A stretch of 64,000 bases of DNA from Pseudoflavonifractor sp902362925. GTDB taxonomy: Bacteria; Bacillota; Clostridia; Oscillospirales; Oscillospiraceae. Every line of letters starts with the position of its first letter. Position 1 is the stretch's first letter. This document shows, one piece after another, positions 1 through 8,583 of the stretch. The stretch lies in NCBI GenBank assembly GCA_902362925.1, contig CABIYL010000015.1, one strand, 5' to 3'. The notes beneath the pieces were generated by a model, which was not told the origin of the DNA, did no database searches, and saw only the letters and a program-made list of their open reading frames with translations. The translations under genes and the position numbers were made by a program.

Positions 1-1352
1 GATTTTCCCGAGCCGGTAGAGCCCAGGTAAAGGCCGTTGGCCGACTTCAGCTTTTTGCGGTCAGCCATGATGACATTGTGGGAAAGGGCGTTCATGCCGT
101 AGTAGAGGGCCTGCCCAGCCATCCGTAGCTCCCTTGTCATAAAGGGAATGAAAATCGCCGTGGAGCTGGTAGTCATGCCGCGCTGGATCTCCACCTCGTT
201 ATAGCCGAGAGCCAGCGAGGACACAAAGCCCTGTTCCTGTTGCCAGTCAAGACGCTTTAAGGAGCAGTTGTATTTCTGCGCGATGCCGCCCACAGTAAAA
301 ACATCGTTTTCCAGCCGCTGGCGGGTGGGGGCAAAGTTTACCACCGTGAAAGTGAGCAGGAACATCCGCTCGTTGCGGGACTGGAGGTCGGCCAGAAGCT
401 CCGCCGCGTCCTTGCTGAATGTGATGAGGTCGGGCGGGAGGATGTCGGGATCGTACCCGGCCCGCACCGCCTTGCGCTGTTCCTCCACCTTCATTTTACC
501 GATGTCGGAGATTTTACCCTTGATTGTTTTGATGGCCTTGAGCTGATCCACTGTTTGGATATGGAGCGTAACCGTCATTTCCGCATCCATCTCCAAAATC
601 TCCGCAAGGAGTTTGTCAGAGAGTTCGGATGCTAAAATCTGCAAGTAGGACACCGCGCCCCAATACTGGCCGATCCGAAACGAGCGGGACTGCCTAAAGT
701 CGAAGCTGTCCGGGGCGATAAAGTCCTTTGTGCCGAGCCCGGTCTGCGGAATGTCCTTCCACGAAAAGCGGAACGGCTCCCGGTTTCCCGGGTGCATCTG
801 GCTGTGGAGCAAGGCCAGCCTTGCCCGCCCGTCCATCGGCTCACAGGGAACGCCCAGCCGCTTGAAGTTGCCCATCACATCGGCCTCCACGCGCTCCAGG
901 CGGGGGCGGGCCTCCGCGATCCCTTCGGCGGGTATGCCGAAAGTGATGTATTTGGAGCGTTCAATGCCGTTGTTGCTTTTGGCGATCTGATTTTTCAGCA
1001 TCCCGGTAAATTCCTCCCGGACGCTGTTAAAATCATCATCCGCCTGGGGAATGTTTACCTTGTAGCGGCTCCTGGAATGGGAGCGGCGGTTGATAAAAGA
1101 AAGCTGGAACGGCAGAGTGCTGTCAAAGTAGTTGAGGAACGAGCTCCAGCCGCCGAAAATGGCCGTCTGATCCTCGGTGCTTGCCACGGAATAATTGATG
1201 TCCTCATATTCCACAGTCTTTGTATAGAGCCCGCCCGGGAGCTTGCACACCCCGTCCAGGTGCATCGCCAAGTAAGGAATAGTCTGCTGGACGGACAGAG
1301 CCGCCCGGCTGTTACCCCTTCCGGGACTGTTTTTGCTTTTTGCCTTTCGCAA
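1..1352 (-). CDS. virB4: VirB4/TraE-type conjugation ATPase (3' end beyond window)
   Basis: This is the N-terminal ~450 residues of the VirB4-family ATPase that powers type IV secretion at the inner face of the membrane during conjugation. The minus-strand frame is open from about 1358 to the left edge. It ends in GSTGSGK, the Walker A loop that VirB4 proteins carry after a long N-terminal domain, so the ATPase domain lies outside the window. I place the start at a TTG (1352) six bases after a perfect AAGGAGG; an in-frame ATG at 1358 abuts the Shine-Dalgarno and is less likely. The gene overlaps the end of prgI by about 40 bases, so the two are probably translationally coupled. Family identification is from the TrsE/VirB4-like N-terminal text and the operon order. 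Confidence 0.9.
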   Translation of the reverse strand, partial: MRKAKSKNSPGRGNSRAALSVQQTIPYLAMHLDGVCKLPGGLYTKTVEYEDINYSVASTEDQTAIFGGWSSFLNYFDSTLPFQLSFINRRSHSRSRYKVNIPQADDDFNSVREEFTGMLKNQIAKSNNGIERSKYITFGIPAEGIAEARPRLERVEADVMGNFKRLGVPCEPMDGRARLALLHSQMHPGNREPFRFSWKDIPQTGLGTKDFIAPDSFDFRQSRSFRIGQYWGAVSYLQILASELSDKLLAEILEMDAEMTVTLHIQTVDQLKAIKTIKGKISDIGKMKVEEQRKAVRAGYDPDILPPDLITFSKDAAELLADLQSRNERMFLLTFTVVNFAPTRQRLENDVFTVGGIAQKYNCSLKRLDWQQEQGFVSSLALGYNEVEIQRGMTTSSTAIFIPFMTRELRMAGQALYYGMNALSHNVIMADRKKLKSANGLYLGSTGSGK

Positions 1353-1701
1353 TCGCATCCTCCTTTCTCACAGCGCCCCGCCCGGTAAACGGGGCGTAAA
1401 TGTTTTCTGTCTGATAATGCCGAACCCCGGGCCGCAGGAATTTGGCCCGGATGATGTTGTGCACCACCTTTTCAAAGGGGAGCCCGTCTTTTTCATACAT
1501 CGCCAGCAGGAACGCCGGGAGCATGACGGCCAGCATTAAGAACATGGCCCCGGTATTTCCAAGCGGCTCCCGGGCCAGCAGATAGGACGGGATGCCGATG
1601 GCCGCCGCCCCGCCAAAACAGATGAGCTGGCGCTTTGTCAAATTGAACGCCATCTTCGTTTTGATTTTGGATAAGTCATTTGGGACATTTACATAGGGCA
1701 T
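1312..1701 (-). CDS. prgI: PrgI family conjugation membrane protein
   Basis: A 129-aa protein of the PrgI family (VirB3-like position), a small inner-membrane part of Gram-positive conjugation machines that normally sits directly before virB4. Two hydrophobic segments (about residues 27-44 and 52-70) are separated by a short loop and followed by a basic C-terminal tail rich in Lys and Arg, a PrgI-like layout. The start ATG follows a strong AAAGGAGG. It overlaps the end of the MT-A70 methylase by 13 bases and the start of virB4 by about 40 bases, so it is within one translationally coupled operon. Confidence 0.9.
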   Translation of the reverse strand: MPYVNVPNDLSKIKTKMAFNLTKRQLICFGGAAAIGIPSYLLAREPLGNTGAMFLMLAVMLPAFLLAMYEKDGLPFEKVVHNIIRAKFLRPGVRHYQTENIYAPFTGRGAVRKEDAIAKGKKQKQSRKG

Positions 1702-2282
1702 GGATCAACCTCCTTTCTCGCCCCGGGGACTTCGGGACAATTTGTCCCAAAGTCCGGGACGGTGCTTTCCACCTCGTTTCCCCACACATCCCAGCCGGGC
1801 GGCGTCTGTCTTGCGAACAGCTCCACCCGGGGCAGATCGCCCATAAGGGCAACAATCTTTTCCCGGGCCTCGTCCGGCTTTTTGCTGTGGGCTTCAATGG
1901 GGGAAATGATAAACTGGTGGATATTGGCCGCCTGCCGCTTCGGATGCCCCTTTGTTGCCAGCAGGCAGACCTCCGCATTTCCCCGTGTCCAAAAGCCCAG
2001 GCCATAAAACCAGCTATCTGCCTTCCGGTTTTTCTTCAGCCAGACGAAAGCCACGGACTTATACTGAAAGCCCCACGCCTTAATCAGCCGCAGGGCCTCG
2101 GGGAGCTGGGGGAAAGTTGCCCATAAAAAAAGCGCGCTGTCCGGGGCGGCCAGATCCGCCACCGGGAGCGCACATAACTCGTCAATCCCCATTGTGGGAT
2201 AATGGTGCTCCGCCGCCCCTTGCAGGCCCTTTTGGGCGTACCGCCACGGGGGATCGGCGTAAATGATAGAATATCGTCCGAT
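1689..2282 (-). CDS. MT-A70 family DNA adenine-N6 methyltransferase
   Basis: A 197-codon protein of the MT-A70 family, which transfers a methyl group from S-adenosylmethionine to the N6 of adenine. The catalytic motif DPPW is at residues ~9-12 (YADPPWRY), followed by FLWAT and a C-terminal WDVWGNE segment typical of the family. The first in-frame ATG (2192) lies after DPPW, so it cannot be the true start. The best-placed initiator is an ATC codon at 2282, seven bases after AAAGGAG and just past the stop of the upstream methylase. ATC initiation is rare, so this start is an inference. On a conjugative element the enzyme probably protects entering DNA from host restriction, together with the second methylase at 2285. 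Confidence 0.85.
   Translation of the reverse strand: MGRYSIIYADPPWRYAQKGLQGAAEHHYPTMGIDELCALPVADLAAPDSALFLWATFPQLPEALRLIKAWGFQYKSVAFVWLKKNRKADSWFYGLGFWTRGNAEVCLLATKGHPKRQAANIHQFIISPIEAHSKKPDEAREKIVALMGDLPRVELFARQTPPGWDVWGNEVESTVPDFGTNCPEVPGARKEVDPCPM
1722..1757. repeat. REP-like imperfect palindrome inside the methylase 3' end
   Basis: An inverted repeat with arms GGACTTCGGGACAA and TTGTCCCAAAGTCC lies within the last codons of the MT-A70 gene. The same GGACTTCGGGACA/TGTCCCAAAG unit occurs in the 5' end of the next methylase (3033-3055 and 4560-4575), where IS1182 has split it. The function is unknown; such units could be mRNA stabilisers or insertion targets. Confidence 0.5.
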
Positions 2283-2284
2283 AG

Positions 2285-3076
2285 TTACACTCCTTTCTCC
2301 CCAGCCTCCACCGCCGAGCGTGCCACGCGGATGCGCTCACTGGCGGCGGCGTAAAAGGCCGGGGCCGTTTCAAAGCAGACGAAGCGGCGGCCCGCATTGA
2401 GGGCGGCAACAGCGGTTGTGCCGGAGCCCGCGCAGATGTCGGCCACCAGCTCGCCGGGCCGGGTATAGGTCTTGATAAAATACTCGCACAGCTCCACGGG
2501 CTTTTGCGTGGGATGGATGCCGCCCGTTACGGTGGGAACAAACAGCACATTTCCCGGATAGCGCCGCCCATCGCTGGACTCGGAGCTCTGCCGCTCGAAT
2601 TTTCCATAGTTCGGGCTGGTTCCGCTGCGGGCATGGACACGGCTGTACGGCTTGCCGTAAGTAAACTGCGGATTGTAAAGAGGGGCTTTCTGATAGAACA
2701 CTAAAATATTCTCCGACTTTTTCAGCGGAGCCCGGTTTGCATTGAGAAATCCCGTCCCGCGCTCTTTGTACCAGATCCACTCATAGCGGAGCATGGAGAG
2801 GTTGGAGGCCCCCAGCACCTTGTCATAGGGGCATTGAGCAAAGAACAGCACCGCGCCCTCCGGTTTGACGGCCCATTTCACCGCCTCCCACAATTCCGGG
2901 AGCGGCAACGGCACATCCCAAAAGTTGCGGGTAGTGCCGTAGGGCGGATCGGTCAAAAGCATATCCACCGAATGACGGGGGAGGGAGCGCAGGCCCTCGA
3001 TGCCGTCCATCAGAAACAGCCCCTCCGGGCAGTCCGGGGACTTCGGGACACTTTGGGTCTGTTGACAAAGTGCCAC
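2285..3076 (-). CDS. site-specific DNA methyltransferase (N4/N6), 5' end displaced by IS1182
   Basis: An adenine/cytosine-N4 methylase of the beta type, with the catalytic DPPY (LLTDPPYG) near the N-terminus and the SAM-binding motif DICAGSGTTAVAA near the C-terminus. The order DPPY then FxGxG-like is typical of RsrI/type III-like orphan methylases. The original gene appears to start at ATG 4590, overlapping the stop of the 83-aa gene (ATGACCGATAA), and reads MTDKAALGQS before the IS1182 insertion. Today the 3' part can start at a GTG (3076) inside the inverted repeat of the IS, adding MALCQQTQ, or at the internal ATG 3010 after GGAGGGG. Only about ten codons were separated and both catalytic motifs survive, so activity may persist. 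Its stop overlaps the leader of the MT-A70 gene. Confidence 0.85.
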   Translation of the reverse strand: MALCQQTQSVPKSPDCPEGLFLMDGIEGLRSLPRHSVDMLLTDPPYGTTRNFWDVPLPLPELWEAVKWAVKPEGAVLFFAQCPYDKVLGASNLSMLRYEWIWYKERGTGFLNANRAPLKKSENILVFYQKAPLYNPQFTYGKPYSRVHARSGTSPNYGKFERQSSESSDGRRYPGNVLFVPTVTGGIHPTQKPVELCEYFIKTYTRPGELVADICAGSGTTAVAALNAGRRFVCFETAPAFYAAASERIRVARSAVEAGEKGV

Positions 3077-4559
3077 ATAATCATGGGCTGACAGAATGAG
3101 TGGGAAGAAAAAAGACGCCCTATGGCGTCACATCATATTCTGTATCAGTCTTTTGAGGTTCAGGGCCGCGGCGGAAAGGAGGCAGTGGTCCTCCGCTGCC
3201 TCTCGTCCCCGCCGCAAAAGCTGTGTTAAATTGTGGCAGCGTTTCTGGATGGCAAACGTGCCCTCACACCAAATCTGCCGCAGCTTCAGTGCCTCCCGGT
3301 ACTCCGGCTGGGTACGCCGCTCCAGGTTTTTCCTGCGCTGGGGCATGAAATAGCTGTGCTCCAGCTTCCGGGCGCCCCGTCTGTCCTCCGGCCTCAGGCA
3401 CTGTGGACGGAACGGACAGCTTTGGCAGTCCCGCTTGTCTGCCAGATACAGCCAGTACAGCCCGCTGGCGCTGCGGTGGAGGGTATTCAGCTTCAGCAGT
3501 TTGTCGTTGGGACAGACGTATGCGTCCAGACCTTCCTCATATCGGAAGGCGTCCCGTTTCAGCTCCACGCTGGTACGGTCATGGGGTGTCTGGGGCCGGA
3601 CGTAAAACCGGATCCCCAGCTCATCCAGCACCCGGTGGGCCAGGGGGAAGTCGTAGGCGGCATCTGCCGCCGCAGCCTGGATGGGAAGGACAGCCCGGTG
3701 AACGTGCTCCAACTGCTCCAGGTAGGGTACGGAGTCATAGACATCACCGGGTGTCACCCTCACATCCAGGATGACGCCGTGGTCGGTATCCACCGTCTGG
3801 TGTGAGAGGTAGTACTGTCCCCGGGGCTTCCCGGGGCGCTTCATGTGGCCCGCCTCCGGGTCTGTCCGGCTTACCCGCTTCTTCGTCTGCCGCCGGTCTT
3901 TCTTGACCTGCTTTGTTCGGACCTTGCGCCGCCTCCCTGTCCTGCGCTCCAGCTCCGTCAGCCCATCTTCCTCGTAGGCGTCCAGCCGCTCCCAGTACAC
4001 TCCAGGCTCCTCTGTCAGCTCCACCTGCTCCTCCGAGGCCCGGGAGGCGTTGGCCTTCACATGGGTGGAGTCTGTCCCCACCAGCCGCCCGCTGGCCAGC
4101 CCCTTTGCGATGCACTGCCCCACTACCTCCTCAAATAACCGGCGAAATACCTTGCGGAACGCTGGCTTTCTACGCCGCAGCTGACTGATCGTACTGTGGT
4201 CCGGCACCCGGTCAAACAGGTCCAGTCCCAGATACCACCGCAGCGCCACGTCGGTCTGAATTCGCTGCTCAATTTGCCGCTCCGAGGGAATGCCGTATAG
4301 AAACCCCACCAGCAGATACTTCACCAACACAACCGGATCGATGGGAGGCCGGCCATATTTCCGGCTATAGAGATGCTGAGTTTCTTCATACACAAAGGAC
4401 AGGTCCAGCACACGCTCCAATTTCCGCAGAAAGTGCTTCTCTGGAACCAGATCCTCTATCGTCACCATATGAAACTTTAGCTGCATAGTCCCCATCCTTT
4501 GTCCGTTTTTCCTATGATAACATAGAACACATCGGTTGTCAGGACTTTGTCAACAGGCC
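3056..4559 (-). mobile_element. IS1182-family insertion sequence with 7-bp target duplication
   Basis: A 1504-bp element with 16-bp terminal inverted repeats, GGTCTGTTGACAAAGT at the left and the complement of GGCCTGTTGACAAAGT at the right (one mismatch). It is flanked by the direct repeat CACTTTG at 3049-3055 and 4560-4566. Removing it rebuilds the palindrome GGGACACTTTGTCCC and an intact methylase reading frame. It encodes one transposase. Confidence 0.9.
3128..4495 (-). CDS. IS1182 family transposase
   Basis: A 455-aa DDE transposase that moves the surrounding IS. The N-terminus (PIDPVVLVKYLLVGFLYGI, then RWYLGLDLFDRVPDHSTIS) is the characteristic IS1182/IS1380-group DNA-binding and catalytic entry. 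The first catalytic Asp is in GTDSTHVKA, the second in AADAAYDF, and the Glu in the C-terminal CEGTFAIQKRCHNL segment. A Cys-rich patch (CQSCPFRPQC) lies before the last block. The length is normal and the frame is intact, so it is probably active. It ends 72 bases from the left inverted repeat and starts 64 bases inside the right one. Confidence 0.93.
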   Translation of the reverse strand: MGTMQLKFHMVTIEDLVPEKHFLRKLERVLDLSFVYEETQHLYSRKYGRPPIDPVVLVKYLLVGFLYGIPSERQIEQRIQTDVALRWYLGLDLFDRVPDHSTISQLRRRKPAFRKVFRRLFEEVVGQCIAKGLASGRLVGTDSTHVKANASRASEEQVELTEEPGVYWERLDAYEEDGLTELERRTGRRRKVRTKQVKKDRRQTKKRVSRTDPEAGHMKRPGKPRGQYYLSHQTVDTDHGVILDVRVTPGDVYDSVPYLEQLEHVHRAVLPIQAAAADAAYDFPLAHRVLDELGIRFYVRPQTPHDRTSVELKRDAFRYEEGLDAYVCPNDKLLKLNTLHRSASGLYWLYLADKRDCQSCPFRPQCLRPEDRRGARKLEHSYFMPQRRKNLERRTQPEYREALKLRQIWCEGTFAIQKRCHNLTQLLRRGREAAEDHCLLSAAALNLKRLIQNMM

Positions 4560-4579
4560 CACTTTGTCCCAAAGCCGCC

Positions 4580-4831
4580 TTATCGGTCATCCCTTGCCTC
4601 CTTACCCTTTGCCGGGACAGGGCGGGCGGCGTTTTCACGGGCGGCCTGCGCCCGCCCTTCGGCTAACTGCTGGGCAATCGTCTTTGCGTCATCCCTTCCG
4701 CCCAGCAATTCCCGCTTTTGTAAAATGGCCTCCGTTTCCGTCATAAAGCGGGCAACATCCGCCTCGTTAAAGTCCTCCGGCGCTTTTCCATACCACAGGC
4801 GCGTCCCATCGGGCCCATATCTTCTCGGCAT
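4580..4831 (-). CDS. small conserved ICE protein of unknown function (83 aa)
   Basis: An 83-aa hydrophilic, Arg/Glu-rich protein. It starts with RRYGPDGTRLWYGKAPEDF and continues in a likely helical stretch (FMTETEAILQKRELLGG). I do not recognise a named domain. It sits between the TrbL-like gene and the methylases, and its stop codon is embedded in the native start of the DNA methylase (ATGACCGATAA), which indicates operon membership and translational coupling. There is a plausible Shine-Dalgarno (AAAGGGG) before the ATG. No signal peptide or membrane segment is visible. A cytoplasmic accessory role in transfer is only a guess from location. Confidence 0.7.
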   Translation of the reverse strand: MPRRYGPDGTRLWYGKAPEDFNEADVARFMTETEAILQKRELLGGRDDAKTIAQQLAEGRAQAARENAARPVPAKGKEARDDR

Positions 4832-4846
4832 ATAACACCCCTTTCT

Positions 4847-5713
4847 TTAATGAGCTCCAAAGATGCTTTTTGAAATCGTTCCGGTTTTGAACAACATAAA
4901 GCAGAGCAGAACCGTATAGCCCACGGCTCCCCATATTGCGCCGATGGGATCTCCGCCTGTGGCGATCCCTTGAATGAGCACCGCATAGATGCCCACGCAC
5001 AGCAGGATCAAAAGCCCCTGGAAACCGATGGCGAACAGGGACTTCAGATAATTCTGCCCCATGCTCCCCATTTCACGGTTGGACAGGGTAGCCACCGGGA
5101 TGGGCGCTAAACTGGTCAGCATATATATTTCCAGCATACGGCCATAAATCAGAACGAAAATCACGATATTCAGCGCGGTCATGGTAAAACCAATAAAGAT
5201 CGACTGGAGCCACAGGCCCAAAAGGGAGCCCAGCCCCATTGTCTCCAGCGTGGCCTCCAAATCCGCCAGCATATCCGGCGAAATGTCCGTGGAGCCCTGG
5301 ATCACCCCCGCCGAGCTTGCAATCACGCTCTGCGATACATCAAAAATTGCGTTGACGATATTGAATGTGTTGGAGAGGATAAGGATGGCCGCCGCCGTTT
5401 TGAAAATCCACTTGAAGAACATCCAAGTGTCGATGTCGTGCAAATTATTGCGGTCTATGAGCATTTGAATGAGCTCGTACACCGCCACATAGGTTAGGAC
5501 TAACCCGGCAATCGGTAAAATTACCGTTTCGGAAATCTGGCGAATGAGGGAGAAAACTCCGGCGTTCCATGCCGCCGGAGTTGTTCCCACCTCTCCCGCA
5601 ATCTCCCCGACTCGGGCATTTACCGTATCAAAAAGGCCGCTCAGATTGCCTAAAATGCCTTCAATGAGCAGGCTTTTGAGCCAGTCGGTCAGCCAGTCGG
5701 TGAGAAATCCCAT
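4847..5713 (-). CDS. trbL: TrbL/VirB6-like conjugal transfer membrane protein
   Basis: A 288-aa polytopic membrane protein, the VirB6/TrbL-like channel component of Gram-positive type IV secretion. At least six hydrophobic segments are visible (for example ILPIAGLVLTYVAVYELI, TAAAILILSNTFNIVNAIF, FIGFTMTALNIVIFVLIYG, GLLILLCVGIYAVLIQGIA). The N-terminus (GFLTDWLTDWLKSLLIEGI) and the motif MLTSLAPIPVATLSNREMGS match the family seen next to Maff2 in Tn1549-type elements. It lies directly downstream of maff2 and upstream of the 83-aa gene, in the usual order. It is complete and on the same strand as the rest of the transfer module. Confidence 0.9.
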   Translation of the reverse strand: MGFLTDWLTDWLKSLLIEGILGNLSGLFDTVNARVGEIAGEVGTTPAAWNAGVFSLIRQISETVILPIAGLVLTYVAVYELIQMLIDRNNLHDIDTWMFFKWIFKTAAAILILSNTFNIVNAIFDVSQSVIASSAGVIQGSTDISPDMLADLEATLETMGLGSLLGLWLQSIFIGFTMTALNIVIFVLIYGRMLEIYMLTSLAPIPVATLSNREMGSMGQNYLKSLFAIGFQGLLILLCVGIYAVLIQGIATGGDPIGAIWGAVGYTVLLCFMLFKTGTISKSIFGAH

Positions 5714-5724
5714 AAGCCGTTACC

Positions 5725-5822
5725 TTAAAACAGGCCGCTCAGCAGAGGGATCAGGGTAGTACCCAGCAGGATGATGCCGCCGCCCGCCATGAGCTGCTTC
5801 ATACCCTGGCTTTTGGAACCTG
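5725..5822 (-). CDS. Maff2 family protein, 3' exon
   Basis: This is the second half of the Maff2 gene. It reads GSKSQGMKQLMAGGGIILLG and ends in LIPLLSGLF. It continues the 5' exon at 8584-8698 once the group II intron is removed; the joined codon is C|CA (Pro), giving GNDNPGSKSQG, the family consensus as I recall it. The mature protein would be about 70 residues with two hydrophobic segments, a small membrane protein found between virD4 and trbL in Tn1549-type elements. Confidence 0.85.
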
Positions 5823-5910
5823 ATAGCGATAGGTAATCCTTTGAAGTTATCGCCGGATTTTCCCCCGCTCCGCACCGTGCATGCGGCTTTCACCGCACAC
5901 GGCGCTCCAT
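5823..5910 (-). ncRNA. group II intron ribozyme domains V and VI
   Basis: Domain V is the GC-rich hairpin at about 5862-5906 containing GTGTGCGGTGAAAGCCGCAT, the classic bacterial group II core. Domain VI follows with a bulged adenine in GGATTACCTATC, the likely branch point, seven to eight bases before the 3' splice site. This is the catalytic centre that excises the intron from the maff2 transcript. Confidence 0.85.
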
Positions 5911-5973
5911 CGGAAATGAATTTCAACGGTTTTAAACACAACTTACACACTTCGTTACAGCATTAAAGAATGG

Positions 5974-7854
5974 TTATACAATAGCTGGCGTTCCCGCCAG
6001 TTTCCGCAGTTTATTGAGTTTTTCCAGTTGCTTTTTGTTCAGTTGGAGTTGTTTTAGGTACTTCTGTATCGTTTCTTCTAAGGTGGCATGGATAAGCAGG
6101 TGAACAGCTTCGGTCACGAGGACAAGGTTGCTGTATTTGTCGGTTCCGCCGTTTTCCAGCGGCACTTTGTGGTGACAGCGTATGTCATAGGGCATAAGTT
6201 CTGTGCCTGTGATGGCACACCGCCCGTATTGAGCCGCAAACAACGAAATTCTGTTGTCTGCAAATTCAATGCTTTTATCCAGCACAGGAGTTCGCATAAG
6301 CCATATCATCGTATCGGTGTTTACACCGAGATTTTTATGGATTTCTGCCCGTCCTTCCGGCGTGTACCGGTTGACAGTTTTCTTCTTGTGCTGAGCGTCC
6401 CGTGTCTGAACGTACCCAATCGGAATGAGCGGGTGTCCATTCAAAAACCTTAACTGTTTGCTTTTCCCATATCGTTCCTTTATGAATCCACGTTCCAGTT
6501 TCCGGTTTCGGGTCAAGCCACGTAGTCTGTTTGACATTTGCTTTTTTAGCCCTTGCGCCAGATTAGGAAAGTCCTCGCTGACACGGGTTGCCAGACGGTA
6601 ATAATTATGAAGTCCGGCAACCACCGAGTTATACTGCTGTATCGCGATATACTGACTTTGGCTGTCAGCCGGGGTCTGTATCGCTTTAATCGCAGCCGAG
6701 ATTTTCTCCTTTGCGTGCGCGACTGCCTTGTCGCTCATGTGTGAGCAGACTACATACTTTTTCCCTTTGCGGTATAGTTTCATCTTAAATCCCAGAAATT
6801 CCGAGTACCGCTGTTCCATGTTGATTACTTTTGACTTTTCCGGGCTAATATCCAGCCCCAAACGGTCTTTCAGCCACCGCTTTGTTGCCTCGAACGTTTT
6901 TACTGCATCCTTGTAACTGCGGCAGAAGATTTTGAAGTCATCAGCATACCTTACGAGATACATTTCCTTGAGATTGCTCCGGCGCAGAGCCCGGTAGGTA
7001 TGGCTTTTGATGTCCGTACCGCGTGCGTTCTGTCGGGTCTTGTATTCGTAATGGGTAGGCATATTTTCCCACTGGGAAGATACCCACCAGTCCAGTTCGT
7101 TCAGCACGATATTTGACAAGAGCGGTGAAAGTATGCCGCCCTGCGGCGTTCCCTTTGTCGGGTAAATTCTCTTGCCATCGGGAAGAACGATAGGCGCTCT
7201 CAACATCTGCTTGATAATGCACAGCAGCTTTTTATCCCGGATACCCAGTTCCCACATCTGCCGTATCAGTTTCCCGTGGTTCACATTGTCAAAGAATCCG
7301 TGAATATCCAGGTCAACCGCATAGTGTAAATGTTGTATCTGCATGAGCCGGTAGCACTGTGCGATAGCGTGTTCTGTAGAGCGGTTTGGGCGAAAGCCGT
7401 TGGAACGCTCATGGAACTTTGCTTCGCATATCGGTTCCAGCACTTGCAGAATACATTGCTGTACGATACGGTCAACGATTGTGGGAATACCCAGCGGTCT
7501 TGTTTTTCCGTTGGGTTTCGGGATTTCTACCCGCCTTACCGGGCGGGGATTGTACCAACTGAATTGCTTTTGGATAAGCCGGACGAACTTCTCCTCCTCC
7601 ATAGAAGCCAGATGTTTAATCGTCCTCTTGTCCACGCCGGGAGTACCACTTCCTTTGTTTCCCTTGATTGTCCGATATGCCAGCTTGATATTTTCCTCGC
7701 TTGCCATTAGGCCGATAAGGTTATGAAAGGTCTTGCCTTTCAGACTATCGGCATACAGACGGTCAAAGGTGCTTTGCAGGTCGTAATACTCCGTATAGCG
7801 GATTTTACTTTGTTTCGGTTTGTGTGTTTGCTGCTCCGAAGTCAACACAGGCAC
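5974..7854 (-). CDS. ltrA: group II intron reverse transcriptase/maturase (LtrA-like, with HNH endonuclease)
   Basis: A 626-aa multifunctional protein that helps the intron splice, cuts target DNA and copies the intron into it. Reverse transcriptase blocks run from about residue 80 to 350, with GIPTIVDRIVQQ, GFRPNRSTEHAI, KGTPQGGILSPLL and the catalytic YADD (VRYADDFKIF). A maturase X domain follows. The C-terminus holds an HNH nuclease (CAITGTELMPYDIRCHHKVP, then GGTDKYSNLVLV). Translation starts at a GTG preceded by AAAGGAG. The frame is intact, so the intron is probably still mobile. The encoded protein is internal to the intron, as in other bacterial group II introns. Confidence 0.95.
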   Translation of the reverse strand: MPVLTSEQQTHKPKQSKIRYTEYYDLQSTFDRLYADSLKGKTFHNLIGLMASEENIKLAYRTIKGNKGSGTPGVDKRTIKHLASMEEEKFVRLIQKQFSWYNPRPVRRVEIPKPNGKTRPLGIPTIVDRIVQQCILQVLEPICEAKFHERSNGFRPNRSTEHAIAQCYRLMQIQHLHYAVDLDIHGFFDNVNHGKLIRQMWELGIRDKKLLCIIKQMLRAPIVLPDGKRIYPTKGTPQGGILSPLLSNIVLNELDWWVSSQWENMPTHYEYKTRQNARGTDIKSHTYRALRRSNLKEMYLVRYADDFKIFCRSYKDAVKTFEATKRWLKDRLGLDISPEKSKVINMEQRYSEFLGFKMKLYRKGKKYVVCSHMSDKAVAHAKEKISAAIKAIQTPADSQSQYIAIQQYNSVVAGLHNYYRLATRVSEDFPNLAQGLKKQMSNRLRGLTRNRKLERGFIKERYGKSKQLRFLNGHPLIPIGYVQTRDAQHKKKTVNRYTPEGRAEIHKNLGVNTDTMIWLMRTPVLDKSIEFADNRISLFAAQYGRCAITGTELMPYDIRCHHKVPLENGGTDKYSNLVLVTEAVHLLIHATLEETIQKYLKQLQLNKKQLEKLNKLRKLAGTPAIV

Positions 7855-8583
7855 CCGCTCCTTTCGGTTCGGATTTTCTTTGTCATACTCGAAGCTGTGT
7901 TTGTTGTGTTTTCAGTATTCTTAATTCATTCCCGACTTGGGGCCGTCCCTCCACAGACTTATTATTTCTGCTTCATCGGTACCATGCCCCTACTCTCACT
8001 GGGATTAAGTACGGTTATACCGGTTTTATCCGGCTTTCCCGTCCAACGGCCTGCAACGGCTTGTTTCATACGTTCCCAGCTTTCCACGTTCCGACAATCC
8101 TATCATGAGATACTTTTAGGTGCTTCCTCTAAGCCTGTGCCCAGTTCCAAAAGAACCTTGCCGCCTGTAACAGCACGTGGAGTTTCATAACAACCAATCT
8201 TACTAATCCACGGACACGCCATATCAATGGCCGTATGCCTTTCGGCACACTCACAACGTTTAGACTCGTACATTCGGAAGTAGTCAGTGCGGTCGGTCGC
8301 ACATTCTCACCATGAGTATCTGACACCCGGCATATAGGTGACGCCGCCCACCTCTGGACAGGTTTCGTGCGGATTGCTCCGCTTACGGCCACTCTCTGCC
8401 GACTTCACCGAGCTTTTGACCATGAAGTAGTTGCACACTTCAAAGCCAATCGGAGTATCAGTGTGGGCGTTTCCGGACGTTACCCCTTCATTCCACCCAT
8501 CGGATTGTCAGTTCTCCTAAGATTTCAGGCTATAAAGCCCTTCGACTTAGTGCCTAACCTTTTCAGTTAGGAACGTGTCGCAC

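Larger units (their letters stand above)
5823..8583 (-). mobile_element. group II intron inserted in maff2
   Basis: The element starts on the minus strand with GTGCGACACG, the group II 5' consensus GUGYG. It ends in CGCTAT (consensus AY) and contains a recognisable domain V and VI near 5823-5910. It encodes a reverse transcriptase/maturase with an HNH domain. Its removal restores the maff2 frame exactly. The 730 bases between 7855 and 8583 hold no gene and should be the ribozyme domains I-III. Confidence 0.93.

Noticed and set aside
792..1388. Plus-strand open frame of 198 codons over virB4
   Set aside because: It is antisense to a clear VirB4 reading frame and has no family features.
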